A stretch of 64,000 nt of DNA, from the NCBI RefSeq assembly GCF_012955605.1, contig NZ_CP052135.1, positions 2,058,711-2,122,710 of the forward strand. Reading direction: 5' to 3'. Below, one piece after another: positions 30,690 through 43,452 of the stretch (position 1 is the stretch's first letter; each line of letters begins with the position of its first letter). Source of the DNA: Bacillus fonticola (GTDB lineage: Bacteria > Bacillota > Bacilli > Bacillales > JC228). The position numbers and the translations under genes are program-made. Below the pieces are notes generated by a model. The model worked only from the letters and a program-made list of their open reading frames with translations, was not told the origin of the DNA and did no database searches.

Positions 30690-30732
30690 AAAAAAACCTA
30701 GAAAGGAATTTTCCCTCTCTAGGTGCATTTTT
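30690..30732 (-). terminator. Terminator after the 30.7-31.2 kb gene
   Basis: The stem ACCTAGA / TCTAGGT with a 17-nt loop, then TTTTTTT on the minus strand. It separates the floA unit from yqfC-yqfD. Confidence 0.8.
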
Positions 30733-30735
30733 TCA

Positions 30736-31233
30736 CTAATTTCTCATACGATGGTGCGGGCGCTTGGAGCGAGGTGGACCTAAAATTTCTGCCCAGACAA
30801 CTCCCTGTTTTGCGTTTTGCAATGAGATTCCCTTGTTTTGTTGTTGATTGGAAGGGCGAGGTTGCAACTTGTTGTTTGACTCCGCTGACAATTGCCGAGC
30901 TTTCGTAGCGAATTTTTCTTGTTTTCGTCTTAGTGATTGAAGGTCTCGCTCAACATCGGACAATGCGTTCGTCGGGCTACTATCCCCGATATTCGCTTCA
31001 GATAGAGAGGGACGTTGCGCTTCTTTCTGACGTTTTGTTGGATGAGGTACCTCACTCGCTGTTTTTGACTCCATATCTCTTTGAGGTCGACGAGGCTGCC
31101 TTTTAGGAGGTTGATTCCCCTCTGTTTGACCACCTTTCATCTTGCCAAATACAGTTGAAACGAGACCGATAATCACGACGAGAAGAAACGGGTTGCTTAA
31201 AAGTTCTCCAAACAATTGGAAAATCGCGTCCAC
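30736..31233 (-). CDS. Uncharacterised membrane-anchored protein at the yqfB position
   Basis: A 165-residue protein I do not recognise. One N-terminal transmembrane segment (residues ~12-30) is followed by a low-complexity, strongly basic and polar tail (PKRQPRRPQRD, RRKQEKFATKARQ), likely disordered and cytoplasmic. It follows floA by 20 bp, in the place where B. subtilis has yqfB, but I cannot claim homology. The start is GTG at 31233 after GGAGGTGG. It may be an accessory of the FloA membrane microdomain; that is only contextual. Confidence 0.7.
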   Translation of the reverse strand: MDAIFQLFGELLSNPFLLVVIIGLVSTVFGKMKGGQTEGNQPPKRQPRRPQRDMESKTASEVPHPTKRQKEAQRPSLSEANIGDSSPTNALSDVERDLQSLRRKQEKFATKARQLSAESNNKLQPRPSNQQQNKGISLQNAKQGVVWAEILGPPRSKRPHHRMRN

Positions 31234-31253
31234 TTTTCGCCACCTCCTAAACG

Positions 31254-32246
31254 TTACTGGTCTTTGTCTTTCGAATCGCTTTGATTACCAATAGAGTCGC
31301 GCATATCCGTGTCTGCTGTAATGTTTTTGATGTTCATGTAATCCATCACCCCGATGTTGCCTGAGCGTAGTGCCTCTGCCATGGCAAGTGGCACTTGAGA
31401 TTCGGCTTCGACCACTTTCGCACGCATTTCTTCTACGCGTGCTGTCATTTCTTGTTCTTGGGCAACGGCCATCGCTCGACGCTCTTCTGCCTTTGCCTGG
31501 GCAATATTTTTATCTGCTTCTGCTTGCTCAGTTTGCAAAACGGCACCAATATTTTTGCCGATATCCACGTCCGCAATATCGATGGATAGAATTTCAAAAG
31601 CCGTACCAGAATCTAAGCCTTTCGATAAAACAGTTCGGGAAATCAAATCAGGATTCTCTAATACTTTTTTATGGTCTTGAGAAGAACCGATTGTACTAAC
31701 AATCCCTTCGCCAACACGAGCAATGACAGTATCCTCTCCAGCACCCCCGACGAGTCGATCAATGTTTGCTCGAACTGTAATACGGGCTTTTGCCTTTACC
31801 TCAATTCCGTCCATCGCCACACCAGAAATAAATGGTGTTTCGATTACTTTCGGGTTAACACTCATCTGAACAGCCTCTAACACGTCACGTCCAGCTAAGT
31901 CAATGGCTGCACCGCGAGCAAACGGAAGTTCAATATTCGCACGGTGTGCAGCAATAAGAGCGTTTACAACTCTATCTACATTACCACCTGCAAGGTAATG
32001 ACTTTCCAGCTGATTAATCGTGACATCCAATCCGGCTTTATGGGCCTTAATTAACGGGTTCACAACACGACTTGGAATAACTCGACGCAAACGCATCCCG
32101 ATGAGTGTAAAGATACTTAAACGCACACCTGCTGCCAATGCTGAAATCCATAGCATGACAGGAACAAACGTGAACAACACAATGAGAAGCAAGATTCCAA
32201 CAATAATTGCAACACCTGTCAAAATAGTACTTGTAGTGAGTTCCAT
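31254..32246 (-). CDS. floA: Flotillin-like protein FloA
   Basis: A 330-residue SPFH/flotillin-like protein (YqfA) that organises lipid-raft-like membrane microdomains. The N-terminal membrane hairpin is at ~8-45; the SPFH-like domain follows; the C-terminal region is Ala/Glu-rich coiled coil ([19 protein letters not shown]). It is 33 bp after the NfeD-type protease gene, the conserved partner pair. Ribosome site GGAGG. Confidence 0.95.
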   Translation of the reverse strand: MELTTSTILTGVAIIVGILLLIVLFTFVPVMLWISALAAGVRLSIFTLIGMRLRRVIPSRVVNPLIKAHKAGLDVTINQLESHYLAGGNVDRVVNALIAAHRANIELPFARGAAIDLAGRDVLEAVQMSVNPKVIETPFISGVAMDGIEVKAKARITVRANIDRLVGGAGEDTVIARVGEGIVSTIGSSQDHKKVLENPDLISRTVLSKGLDSGTAFEILSIDIADVDIGKNIGAVLQTEQAEADKNIAQAKAEERRAMAVAQEQEMTARVEEMRAKVVEAESQVPLAMAEALRSGNIGVMDYMNIKNITADTDMRDSIGNQSDSKDKDQ

Positions 32247-32279
32247 TTTCTACCTCCTGTTTTTTTCAGACCTAGATAC

Positions 32280-33611
32280 TTACTTATTTTCTTTTTCTAA
32301 GTCTGGAATTTCCCTTACAACAACACGTACGCCTTCTGTTTTAACGACGCGTATACGGTTTCCTTCCTCAATAAATCCTCCTTCTGATACCGCATCTACT
32401 CGTTCCTCTTCAATAAGTACGGTTCCTGAAGGTCGAAGTGGCGTTAATGTTCGACCCGCCTTACCTACGAGCTCGACTCGGGTTACATTAGAGACATACC
32501 CTGATTCGGTATTCGTGGAATCACGTAATATCATCTTATTAAATACTTGTAGCCTTTTCCCGAAAAACTTCACTAGAATCACCCCCGCTAGGATGGCAGT
32601 AAATAAGGCAATGGCTAAAGAGATCCCCATTGATTGTACACTTTCACCTGCCATAAACAAACTGACAATCACAGCAATCATTCCTAAAATACCTGCGACT
32701 CCACCCGGCAAGAAGAATTCTATGACAAGAAGAATAAGACCCCCAACGAACAATAAAATGGTTTCGTAACCAGCAAGGCCCGTAAATAGATGACCAAAGA
32801 AGAAGAGTAGAAGGGCACCAAGTCCCATGATTCCAGGAACTCCAAATCCCGGTGAGTATATTTCAACGACTAATCCTATGCTTCCTATTGACAAGAGAAT
32901 AGGCACGATGACGGGATTCGTTAGAAATCGCGCTAACTTATCTGCGAAAGTTTGCTCAAAAGTATCCACTTGTGCATTTTCAAAGCCGAGTATAGTGAGC
33001 AGTTCGTCCAGCGAATCTGCTGTCCCTTTGCTATAACCGACTTCCTCTGCTTGTGTCGATGTAAGTGTTAACAATTTTCCTGAAGGAGCGCCATACTCTG
33101 GAACATCTTCTTCGGGATCTGCCATAGCTATCGCATAGGTTGGATCTAGACCCGCATCCTCAGCTGACCCTCTCATGGCTGCAATCCACGCAGATTGCGC
33201 TTTATCACCTGCAGCATTTCCTTGTCCATCAATCACTTGGGCAGCACCCATTACACTGCCCGGCGCCATATAAATCCTGTCTGTGTTCAAGGAAATGTAA
33301 GCACCAGCAGAAAGAGCATTTTTGTCTACATAGGTAATGGTTTCCACTTCTGCATCACTAAATAGTTTTCCGATATCAAAAGCGGCATTCACTGCACCAC
33401 CAGGCGTATCCATTTGTATGATCACAGCTTCATACTGCTCTGTTTCTGCTGTGTTAATCGCCCGTTCCAAAAACCCATATAACCCTTTTTCCACTTCTTC
33501 CTGTAAAGGGACGACAAGTACCCTGTCTCCATCAGCTTCTACACTGGCTGATAAACCACTTACACCTAAAATGAGGAGCACAACATAGACAAACAATCGG
33601 CGCGTTCGCAA
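32280..33611 (-). CDS. yqeZ: NfeD family membrane serine protease (long form)
   Basis: A 443-residue protein. Signal peptide at the N-terminus (residues ~5-28), a ClpP-class serine protease domain with MDTPGG and the likely catalytic serine in ALSAGAYI, then four or five transmembrane helices, and a C-terminal OB-fold NfeD domain (~370-443, VGKAGRTLTPLRPSGTV). Long NfeD proteins pair with flotillins, as here with floA. The TTG at 33611, 7 nt from GGAGG, gives a clean signal peptide; the longer open frame does not. Confidence 0.9.
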   Translation of the reverse strand: MRTRRLFVYVVLLILGVSGLSASVEADGDRVLVVPLQEEVEKGLYGFLERAINTAETEQYEAVIIQMDTPGGAVNAAFDIGKLFSDAEVETITYVDKNALSAGAYISLNTDRIYMAPGSVMGAAQVIDGQGNAAGDKAQSAWIAAMRGSAEDAGLDPTYAIAMADPEEDVPEYGAPSGKLLTLTSTQAEEVGYSKGTADSLDELLTILGFENAQVDTFEQTFADKLARFLTNPVIVPILLSIGSIGLVVEIYSPGFGVPGIMGLGALLLFFFGHLFTGLAGYETILLFVGGLILLVIEFFLPGGVAGILGMIAVIVSLFMAGESVQSMGISLAIALFTAILAGVILVKFFGKRLQVFNKMILRDSTNTESGYVSNVTRVELVGKAGRTLTPLRPSGTVLIEEERVDAVSEGGFIEEGNRIRVVKTEGVRVVVREIPDLEKENK

Positions 33612-33702
33612 TTTTTCACCTCCTACGTCTTCGTTACCTTCTATTACGAGTGTATGCAAACAAAGGTTTCAAAAATCGAAAGATATCATTTTGAATAAAT
33701 CC

Positions 33703-33740
33703 AAAAAAGCTACAGTGCAAAAAAACACTGTAGCTTTTAT
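33703..33740 (-). terminator. Terminator after yqeY
   Basis: Perfect 12-bp stem AAAGCTACAGTG / CACTGTAGCTTT with an A-rich loop and T on the minus-strand exit. Confidence 0.9.
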
Positions 33741-33742
33741 CG

Positions 33743-34192
33743 TTACAAATTTAATTGCTGTTGAACGAGTTTATTAACTAAAGAACCGTCCGCTTTACCT
33801 TTCACTTTAGGCATGAGTGCAGCCATTACTTTACCCATTTCGGCTTTTGATGTGGCACCTACTTCACGGATCGTATCGTCCACAACTTGAGACAACTCAT
33901 CTTCAGACAGCTGTTTTGGCAAGTATTGATTGACAATTGTAAGTTCGCTTTCAAGCTTTTGGACTAAATCTTCCCGGCCGGCAGATGTAAACTCTTGGAG
34001 GGAGTCTTTTCGTTGCTTTACTTCCCGAGAGAGAATCGTCAATTCTTCATCCTCTGATAGCTGGTCTTTTTTTAAATGAATCGCTTCATTTTGTAAAGCT
34101 GCCTTCACCATCCGGATGACAGATAACGTGTCCTTATCCTTTGCTTTCATCGCTTGCTTCATGTCTTCGTTTAAACGAGTAAGAAGACTCAT
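33743..34192 (-). CDS. yqeY: GatB/YqeY domain protein
   Basis: A 149-residue protein of the YqeY family, homologous to the C-terminal tRNA-binding domain of GatB. It is all-helical, with [24 protein letters not shown] as conserved end. No catalytic residues are known; a role with tRNA is inferred. It follows rpsU by 12 bp, the near-universal rpsU-yqeY pair of Firmicutes. Confidence 0.93.
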   Translation of the reverse strand: MSLLTRLNEDMKQAMKAKDKDTLSVIRMVKAALQNEAIHLKKDQLSEDEELTILSREVKQRKDSLQEFTSAGREDLVQKLESELTIVNQYLPKQLSEDELSQVVDDTIREVGATSKAEMGKVMAALMPKVKGKADGSLVNKLVQQQLNL

Positions 34193-34204
34193 TATTTCAC
34201 CTGC

Positions 34205-34381
34205 TTACCATTTGCGTTTTCTTGCCGCTTCGGATTTCTTTTTGCGCTTTACGCTTGGTTTTTCATAATATTCGCGTTTACGGACTTCTTGCATAGTTCC
34301 CGTTTTAGAAACGGTACGTTTAAAGCGGCGAAGAGCGTCTTCAAGCGATTCGTTTTTGCGAACGGTCGTCTTATTTGACAT
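34205..34381 (-). CDS. rpsU: 30S ribosomal protein S21
   Basis: A 58-residue, very basic ribosomal protein ([16 protein letters not shown]). It starts [20 protein letters not shown], as in other Bacillaceae. The ATG at 34381 follows GGAGGG by 6 nt; the 24 upstream codons are not part of it. S21 acts in translation initiation. Confidence 0.96.
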   Translation of the reverse strand: MSNKTTVRKNESLEDALRRFKRTVSKTGTMQEVRKREYYEKPSVKRKKKSEAARKRKW

Positions 34382-34606
34382 GAGTTTCCCTCCCTCCGAC
34401 TCAAAGAAAAAATACAAGGATGCATGCTTCTCACACGAAAAGCATGTACTCACAAATTATAAACGACCCACTTCTATTCGTCAATTATCAAATACCCTAT
34501 AAAAAAAGATCTTATGCTTTTTGAACAATAAAAATCGGCCTCTTTTTCATTTCCTTGTCGTTCTTATTGTTTACTTGTCCCCATAGACTAACAAGGGGGT
34601 GAGGAC

Positions 34607-35530
34607 TTGCTATCCGTTCTGTTTTTTTTCGGATTTCTAGCATTATTTCTATTCGGCATGACTTTGCTACGTATTGGGATGTTCCAATTATCTGGCGACC
34701 GCCTGCAACAATGGATCTCTCCATTTATCTCGCACCCTGCAAAGGGCATGATCGCAAGCATCGTTGTCACTATGATTTTACAGAGTTCATCAGCAGTTAT
34801 GGTGCTCACGATTGGACTTGTATCAGCGCGTATTATCACCTTTCCACAGACCATCGGGATCATTCTTGGCACAAATATCGGCACTACCTTTACCGCAGAG
34901 TTCATGACATTCCCGATCGACCAATATATATTGCCAATTAGCATTTTCGGAGCCGTATGTATCTTACTTCCTACACATTGGATTCGGAGTAGTGGATTCA
35001 TTTTGTTAGGCATTGGAGCATTATTTACGGGACTGCAAGGCTTCAAAACGCTCGCCAAACCGCTTACTGAAGTTTCATTTGTACAGACTCTCCTTCATCA
35101 GATGGACAACTCTATCCTTCTTGCTAGTTTAGTTGGAATTGTCATCACGGCATTGATCCATTCAAGTTCAGCCACGACAGGAATTGGGATGGGGTTCGTT
35201 GCAGCAGGAGTATTGAGTATGCCTGCAGCCATCGCCGTCATTCTAGGGGCAAACATTGGCACCTGTGTCACAGGCTACATGGCAAGTATCGGAAGTGGAA
35301 AAGAAGCGAGATTGACTGCCTACGCTCATATTTGGCTGAACGTGGTTGGGGTGGCTATCTTTTTGCCATTCGTATACTGGATTGACGTATGGACAAGCGG
35401 GTTTGCATCCTCACCTGCCGTACAGCTAGCGCATACGAGTGTGTTGTTTAATGTGGCTACAGCTCTTCTGGTGTTTCCATTTGCTAAGCAGTTTGGAAAG
35501 TTAATTGTTATGGTCCATGGGAAGAGGTAA
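34607..35530 (+). CDS. yqeW: Na/Pi-cotransporter family protein YqeW
   Basis: A 307-residue polytopic membrane protein of the Na+/phosphate symporter (NptA/PNaS) family. The two inverted repeats carry the signature serines: QSSSAVMV (~60) and HSSSATTGIG (~185), each followed by a GTNIGT or GANIGT loop. About eight or nine helices. It lacks the C-terminal PhoU domain of the long forms. Phosphate is the family substrate, not proved here. TTG start at 34607 after AGGGGGTG. It is transcribed opposite to its neighbours. Confidence 0.9.
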   Translation: MLSVLFFFGFLALFLFGMTLLRIGMFQLSGDRLQQWISPFISHPAKGMIASIVVTMILQSSSAVMVLTIGLVSARIITFPQTIGIILGTNIGTTFTAEFMTFPIDQYILPISIFGAVCILLPTHWIRSSGFILLGIGALFTGLQGFKTLAKPLTEVSFVQTLLHQMDNSILLASLVGIVITALIHSSSATTGIGMGFVAAGVLSMPAAIAVILGANIGTCVTGYMASIGSGKEARLTAYAHIWLNVVGVAIFLPFVYWIDVWTSGFASSPAVQLAHTSVLFNVATALLVFPFAKQFGKLIVMVHGKR

Positions 35531-35627
35531 TAATTTTTTTTGGAAAAGGGGCTATTAGGGTACGAATCAGGATTTAGGGGGAATCATTTTATCCATCATT
35601 GATGGATGTTGGCTCTTTACTCATCCT

Positions 35628-35765
35628 AAGTCTGGATTTATACCTGATTAGTGTGGATTTCTAGTTCGGAGTCTGGATATATGTTCAGTAGTCTGGATAA
35701 GTAGTGAATTAGTTTGGATTTTACTGCTCTAAGTGTGGATATTAGCTGAAATAGTCTGATTCAGT
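35628..35765. repeat. Degenerate tandem repeat, seven units of 20-21 bp
   Basis: The core AG(T)(C/G/T)TGGAT recurs with TGGA starting at 35633, 35654, 35674, 35694, 35715 and 35736, plus a weaker unit at ~35755. The spacing is 20-21 bp while the spacers have drifted. This fills the middle of the 306-bp gap between yqeW and deoC; the rest of that gap holds only the deoC terminator. Confidence 0.8.
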
Positions 35766-35791
35766 ACCGTTGACTGTTCATAATGAACCTG

Positions 35792-35833
35792 AAAAAAGCG
35801 GAAGCAGGTTCCCATCGACCCGCCTCCGCTTTT
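35792..35833 (-). terminator. Terminator after deoC
   Basis: A GC-rich stem of AAAAGCGGA / TCCGCTTTT with an inner GC..GC pairing; TTTTTT follows on the minus strand. Confidence 0.85.
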
Positions 35834-35836
35834 CTT

Positions 35837-36502
35837 TCAATAATCCCCCGTTGATTTCAGTCCTTGTAAAATTGTAACTCCTGAGCTGGCGCCGATGCGA
35901 GTGGCGCCTGCTTCGATTACGTTTTGTGCGTCCTGTAATGAGCGGATTCCGCCTGATGCCTTCACGCCCATTTCAGAACCGACTGTGCGACGCATGAGTG
36001 CCACATCTGCTACGGTCGCCCCTCCACTTGAAAACCCAGTGCTCGTTTTCACGAAATCTGCACCAGCACGTTTGGCAATACGGCAAGCCTCTACTTTCTC
36101 ATCGTCAGATAAGAGGCACGTTTCAATGATCACTTTCACGATGGCACGACGATTAGACGCTGCTACGACAGCCAATACGTCTGCTTCCACAGTTTCAAGA
36201 TCACCGCTTTTTAAAGCACCGATGTTAATAACCATATCCACTTCTCCAGCGCCTTGCTCGATCGTGAGGTTTGTTTCAAACGCTTTTACCTCTTTCGGGT
36301 TTGCACCTAATGGGAAGCCGATGACTGTACAAACTTTCACAGATGTTCCGTCAAGAAGCTCTTTTGCAAATGATACCCACGTTGGATTTACACAAACGGA
36401 AGCAAATCCGTACGCCTTCGCTTCCTTGCACAGAGTTTCAATTTGTGTTCGTGTCGTATCTGGTTTTAAGGCTGTATGGTCAATCATTTCCGCTAAACTC
36501 AT
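35837..36502 (-). CDS. deoC: Deoxyribose-phosphate aldolase
   Basis: A 221-residue class I aldolase that splits 2-deoxyribose 5-phosphate into glyceraldehyde 3-phosphate and acetaldehyde. Schiff-base lysine in VKTSTGF, second active-site lysine in GVKASGGIR and the N-terminal IDHTALKPD are all present. It is 57 bp after mtaB and not part of a deo operon here; in B. subtilis deoC is elsewhere. The ATG at 36502 is 9 nt from GAGGGG. Confidence 0.95.
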   Translation of the reverse strand: MSLAEMIDHTALKPDTTRTQIETLCKEAKAYGFASVCVNPTWVSFAKELLDGTSVKVCTVIGFPLGANPKEVKAFETNLTIEQGAGEVDMVINIGALKSGDLETVEADVLAVVAASNRRAIVKVIIETCLLSDDEKVEACRIAKRAGADFVKTSTGFSSGGATVADVALMRRTVGSEMGVKASGGIRSLQDAQNVIEAGATRIGASSGVTILQGLKSTGDY

Positions 36503-36559
36503 AGACAAAAGCCCCTCTCCACTGTTAACTAGTGTAATTCCATCCTATCATACCATTTG

Positions 36560-37915
36560 TTAACTGACTGTACGCTGTTGCTTTACGGATTCTTCCTCTA
36601 TCACGCGTACAAATTGTCCTTTGTTGTATGGATAGCCTGCTTCTTGAATTTTTACTTTAACAAGCTTGCCCACGAGGTCCTCGGTCGCCGGGAAAACCAC
36701 CTTTAAATAATTGTCAGTATAGCCTACGTATAAACCAGAGTCAGGCTTCTCTTTGTACGGCTCTTCTGGAATAACTTCCAACACATCGGCTTCAAACTTT
36801 GCTGCGTATTCCTTGGCGAGTTGATCAGAGAGAGCAATTAGACGACGAACTCGCTCATTTTTCACGTCTTCGTCAACTTGGTCTTCCATTCTTGCGGCTG
36901 GTGTTCCAGTCCGCTTCGAATACGGAAACACATGCAATTCTGAGAAACCATGTTCTTGGATGAAGTTGTAGGTCTCGATGAACTCCTCTTCTGATTCACC
37001 GGGGAACCCTACTATCACATCAGACGTAATAGCTAAGCCTGGTAGAGCTGCTTTCAACTTCATCAACCGCTCAGCAAAAAACTCCATCGTGTATTTACGA
37101 CGCATCCGCTTCAATACGGTATTGGATCCGGACTGCAAAGGAATGTGTAAATGACGAACGACAACAGAGGATTGTTCCAGCACCTCAATAACTTCATCCG
37201 TTAACTGTGAAGCTTCGATTGAGGAAATACGCAATCGTTTCAAGCCATGTACTTCGTTTTCCAAATCACGAAGTAAGGCTGCTAGATTATAGTCTTTCAA
37301 ATCTTCACCGTAGCCGCCGGTATGAATACCGGTTAATACTATTTCTTGATATCCTGCATTAACGAGTTGCTGGGCTTGTTTGACAACTTCCTTTGGATCG
37401 CGCGAACGCATTAGACCACGGGCCCACGGAATGATACAAAATGTGCAAAAATTATTGCATCCTTCTTGTATTTTCAAGCTAGCCCGTGTTCGATCAGTGA
37501 AGGAGGGTACGTCTAATTCCTCATAGACACGATTCTTCATAATATTGCCAACCCCATTAATCGGTTGGCGCTCATTTTTGAACTGCTCAATGTAAGTGAG
37601 CATCTTTCGACGGTCTTGTGTTCCAACAACCACATCCACACCAGGGATCGCCAATATTTCACCAGGAGATGTTTGTGCATAACAACCTGTCACACAAATC
37701 ACAGCATTAGGATTTTTACGAATTGCACGACGAATGACTTGTCTACTCTTTTTATCTCCCGTGTTCGTGACCGTGCATGTATTGATGACATATACGTCCG
37801 CTTGGTGCTCAAACTCTGTGCGTTCGTAGCCTTCTTCCTTAAACAATTGCCAAATGGCTTCGGTTTCGTAGTGATTAACTTTGCAGCCCAATGTATGAAA
37901 CGCTACAGATGCCAT
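36560..37915 (-). CDS. mtaB: tRNA t6A37 methylthiotransferase
   Basis: A 451-residue radical-SAM methylthiotransferase (YqeV) that converts t6A to ms2t6A at position 37 of tRNA. N-terminal MTTase domain with cluster cysteines in FHTLGCKVN, NTCTVT and VTGCYAQ; the radical-SAM site CNNFCTFC (~150); C-terminal TRAM domain from ~375. Its start overlaps the rsmE stop by one base. Confidence 0.95.
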   Translation of the reverse strand: MASVAFHTLGCKVNHYETEAIWQLFKEEGYERTEFEHQADVYVINTCTVTNTGDKKSRQVIRRAIRKNPNAVICVTGCYAQTSPGEILAIPGVDVVVGTQDRRKMLTYIEQFKNERQPINGVGNIMKNRVYEELDVPSFTDRTRASLKIQEGCNNFCTFCIIPWARGLMRSRDPKEVVKQAQQLVNAGYQEIVLTGIHTGGYGEDLKDYNLAALLRDLENEVHGLKRLRISSIEASQLTDEVIEVLEQSSVVVRHLHIPLQSGSNTVLKRMRRKYTMEFFAERLMKLKAALPGLAITSDVIVGFPGESEEEFIETYNFIQEHGFSELHVFPYSKRTGTPAARMEDQVDEDVKNERVRRLIALSDQLAKEYAAKFEADVLEVIPEEPYKEKPDSGLYVGYTDNYLKVVFPATEDLVGKLVKVKIQEAGYPYNKGQFVRVIEEESVKQQRTVS

Positions 37916-38673
37916 TATTGTTCACCTCTTTTGAAAAGCTCAAGTTGATAACTGATCGCACTTAATGCATAGAGCGGTGCGGTTTCAGTTCGTAATATGC
38001 GTGGTCCTAACGCTGCGATGTGGGCTCCTTTTTGTTCAAGAGCCTCTATTTCCTTTTCCGTGAAACCACCTTCAGGGCCGAAAATGCATAAGACACGTTC
38101 CTGTCGTTGAAGTTTCGTAATCACACTGGAGAAGGTAGATTGTTCACCCGACTTTGCAGATTCTTCGTAAGCTACTATAACTTGATCAAACCGTTCCATT
38201 TCTTCAAGTAACGTCTGAAATGGGCATGGTGCTTGAACAGTTGGAATGATGACCCGATGACTTTGCTCAGCTGCTTCCTTCAAAATTTTATCCCAGCGGT
38301 CTTTTCTTTTTGCCACTTTCTTCTCGTCCCATTTCACTACAGAGCGATTTGCCACGAAAGGGATAAAGCCAGCTGCGCCTAACTCGGTTCCCTTTTGGAA
38401 GATCCATTCGAGTTTATCCCCTTTAGGCAATCCGCTCGCAATCGTGACCGAAACGGGTAATTCCACTTCTTCTTCTCGCCATTTCTTCACTTTTACCGTC
38501 ACTTCTTCTGGAGAAACAGTTTGTAGTGCACATACTGCACTCTTTTGAGAGCGCGTAACGATAAGAACTTCATCTCCAGGCTGCATACGCATCACATGGG
38601 TGATGTGATACGCATCTTCTCCATACAAACGAAAGGGAGGCTCTTGTTCCTCTTGTAGAAAATAACGTTGCAT
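37915..38673 (-). CDS. rsmE: 16S rRNA (uracil1498-N3)-methyltransferase
   Basis: A 252-residue SPOUT-class methyltransferase (YqeU). N-terminal PUA-like domain (~1-70) and the SAM-binding knot with CIFGPEGGFTEKE and LGPRILRTETA. It is co-transcribed with prmA and mtaB downstream of dnaJ, the usual Firmicute arrangement tying rRNA, L11 and tRNA modification to the chaperone operon. Confidence 0.95.
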   Translation of the reverse strand: MQRYFLQEEQEPPFRLYGEDAYHITHVMRMQPGDEVLIVTRSQKSAVCALQTVSPEEVTVKVKKWREEEVELPVSVTIASGLPKGDKLEWIFQKGTELGAAGFIPFVANRSVVKWDEKKVAKRKDRWDKILKEAAEQSHRVIIPTVQAPCPFQTLLEEMERFDQVIVAYEESAKSGEQSTFSSVITKLQRQERVLCIFGPEGGFTEKEIEALEQKGAHIAALGPRILRTETAPLYALSAISYQLELFKRGEQ

Positions 38674-38717
38674 CTGCTTCCCTCCTTATCGCCGGACTTG
38701 GCATAAAGATAGATGGA

Positions 38718-39659
38718 TTACTCAGGCTTCTTCGCAATCAACGCAACCCAGTCTTCCATCACTAGTGTTTCTTCAATGATAAAGCCAACACGTTGCAATT
38801 CACTTTTAACGAGTTCTTTCTTCTGACGAATGATTCCCGAGGAAATGAATGTTCCACCAGCTCTCACCGTGTCGAATGCCTTCTCAGGAAAGAGTATCAA
38901 AATTTCAGCTAACAGATTAGCAACAATTACATCCGCGTGTCCTTCTATTCCTTCTAATAAATTCTGCTCTGCGACAGACACCTTGTCGTGAACGTTATTT
39001 AGTTTAACGTTTTCTATCGCCGTAGTAACGGCAACAGCGTCTAAATCGAAGGCACGAACGTCAGATGCACCAAGTTTTGCTGCAGCGATGGACAAAACGC
39101 CCGATCCTGTTCCCACATCAAACACGACATCACCCTTTTTCACATGATGTTCTAGGGCCTGAATACACAATACAGTAGTCGGATGTGTCCCTGTACCAAA
39201 CGCCATCCCTGGATCTAGTTCAATAATTTGTTCTTCTTCTGAAACGGGTGTGTAGTCTTCCCACGTTGGCACAATGGTGAAATGCTCAGAAATTTTCACA
39301 GGATGGTAGTAGGTTTTCCATGCAGTAGCCCAATCTTCCTCATTGACTTCGCTTAAGGTTACTTCGTTCGTTCCAATATCAATATTGAATTGGAGCAAGT
39401 TTTCAATAGCGTTTTTCACTTCCTCAACTGTCTCTGCAAGAAAACTAGTAACAGGTAAATAGGCTTTTACGATCACCCCTTCTTCGGGATAATCACCTGG
39501 GTCTAGTTGATAAATTTCTCCGAAAAGTCCTGCTCGCTCTTTTTGAAGCTCAAACGGGTCTTCGATCACTACACCGCTTGCTCCCGCCTCATGAAGAATA
39601 TTCGAGACAGGCTCCACTGCATCTTGTGTCGTATGAATGCTCATTTCGGTCCACTTCAA
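38718..39659 (-). CDS. prmA: Ribosomal protein L11 methyltransferase
   Basis: A 313-residue SAM-dependent enzyme (YqeT) that trimethylates L11. N-terminal substrate-recognition domain (~1-110), then the Rossmann fold with [20 protein letters not shown] (motif I), preceded by [15 protein letters not shown], the PrmA hallmark. It lies 46 bp after dnaJ. Confidence 0.95.
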   Translation of the reverse strand: MKWTEMSIHTTQDAVEPVSNILHEAGASGVVIEDPFELQKERAGLFGEIYQLDPGDYPEEGVIVKAYLPVTSFLAETVEEVKNAIENLLQFNIDIGTNEVTLSEVNEEDWATAWKTYYHPVKISEHFTIVPTWEDYTPVSEEEQIIELDPGMAFGTGTHPTTVLCIQALEHHVKKGDVVFDVGTGSGVLSIAAAKLGASDVRAFDLDAVAVTTAIENVKLNNVHDKVSVAEQNLLEGIEGHADVIVANLLAEILILFPEKAFDTVRAGGTFISSGIIRQKKELVKSELQRVGFIIEETLVMEDWVALIAKKPE

Positions 39660-39705
39660 CTAGACCCTCTCCTTCCAAATTTCAGACGTACCCAATCATG
39701 CTTTC

Positions 39706-40833
39706 TCATTCGCCTTTAAACGCACGTTTTAATTTATCAAACAAACCTTCTTCGTGCTCGTCTGGAACAGAGCCACTTACTTCAGCAAACTCACGTAGTA
39801 GTTTTCTTTGTTGCTCTGAGAGATTTGTTGGGGTAATAATTTTCACAATAACGTGTTGATCCCCGGTTCCATAGCCACGTACGTTAGCAATTCCCTTTCC
39901 TTTTAAGCGGAATTTAGTACCTGTTTGTGTACCTGCAGGAATCTTTAACTTTACTTTTCCTTTAAGTGTTGGCACTTCTACCTCGTCACCGAGCGATGCT
40001 TGTACAAAGGTGAGTGGCATTTCGCAGTAGACGTCATCCCCGTCTCTTTCAAAAAACTCATGTCTCTCTACATGAAAGACTACGTATAAGTCGCCTGCAG
40101 GACCGCCGTTCACACCTGGCTCACCTTGACCAGAAACTCGAAGCTGTTGACCTTCGTCAATCCCAGCTGGAATCGTAATAGAGATCGTTCGACGTTTGTT
40201 CACCTTTCCTTGACCACCACACGTAGCACATTTTTCTTTAATCAGCTTTCCTGTACCTTGACAGTGATGGCACGCACGTCTATTCACAACGCGACCAAAC
40301 GGTGTGTTTTGTTCTTGCGATAGTTGACCCGAACCATGGCAGTATGGACATGTTTCAGGCTTTGTACCCGGTTTTGCTCCAGATCCATGGCAAGTTTCAC
40401 ACGTTTCTTCTTTCGGAATTTCAATCTTTGTTTCTTTACCGAACGCAGCATCTTCAAAGGAAACAGCCATAGTGTACTGTAAGTCTGCTCCTTGACGTGG
40501 CGCGTTAGGATCGCGTCTTCTTCCACCCCCACCTCCAAAAAAGGTGTCGAAAATATCTTCAAAGCCACCAAAACCAGAGAAGTCAGCACCTGCTCCCCCA
40601 CCGAACCCAGCGTTCGGATCTTCGTGACCAAAGCGATCATACCGTGAACGTTTTGAATCGTCACTTAGTGTTTCATACGCTTCTTTTGCTTCTTTAAATT
40701 TATCAGCAGCATCTGCTTCTTGATTGATGTCTGGATGATATTTTTTGGACAATTTTCTGTATGCTTTTTTTATGTCGTCTTTTGAGGCGCCTTTTTCTAC
40801 GCCAAGTACGTCATAAAAGTCCCGTTTGCTCAT
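39706..40833 (-). CDS. dnaJ: Chaperone protein DnaJ
   Basis: A 375-residue type I Hsp40. J domain (~1-70) with HPD in KYHPDINQ; Gly/Phe region ([14 protein letters not shown]); four zinc-finger repeats [24 protein letters not shown] and CATCGGQG (~145-210); and the C-terminal substrate-binding domain. It stimulates DnaK ATPase. A strong hairpin separates it from dnaK. Confidence 0.97.
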   Translation of the reverse strand: MSKRDFYDVLGVEKGASKDDIKKAYRKLSKKYHPDINQEADAADKFKEAKEAYETLSDDSKRSRYDRFGHEDPNAGFGGGAGADFSGFGGFEDIFDTFFGGGGGRRRDPNAPRQGADLQYTMAVSFEDAAFGKETKIEIPKEETCETCHGSGAKPGTKPETCPYCHGSGQLSQEQNTPFGRVVNRRACHHCQGTGKLIKEKCATCGGQGKVNKRRTISITIPAGIDEGQQLRVSGQGEPGVNGGPAGDLYVVFHVERHEFFERDGDDVYCEMPLTFVQASLGDEVEVPTLKGKVKLKIPAGTQTGTKFRLKGKGIANVRGYGTGDQHVIVKIITPTNLSEQQRKLLREFAEVSGSVPDEHEEGLFDKLKRAFKGE

Positions 40834-40909
40834 GTCTCATCCACTCCCGTACGTTTTCACATAAATTCAATTGTAGCATGGTATTTTTCAATAAATCAAC
40901 AATGAAAGA

Positions 40910-40943
40910 AAAGTCAACGTCAAGCACGCTTGACGTTGACTTT
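40910..40943 (-). terminator. Strong hairpin between dnaK and dnaJ
   Basis: A perfect 15-bp stem (AAAGTCAACGTCAAG and its complement) with a 4-nt loop, then TCTTTC on the minus strand. It may attenuate transcription into dnaJ or protect the 3' end of the dnaK message; it cannot be a full stop unless dnaJ has its own promoter. Confidence 0.75.
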
Positions 40944-40973
40944 CCGATCGGACTATCATTTGGAAGTTTGCCC

Positions 40974-43425
<2,452 letters not shown>

Positions 43426-43452
43426 GATTCACCTCCTTTAAAGAATTGCAGA

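Noticed and set aside
32020-32769. 249-codon plus-strand ORF
   Set aside because: Antisense to floA and yqeZ, both well supported; no ribosome site or homology.
35895-36563. 222-codon plus-strand ORF
   Set aside because: Antisense shadow of deoC.
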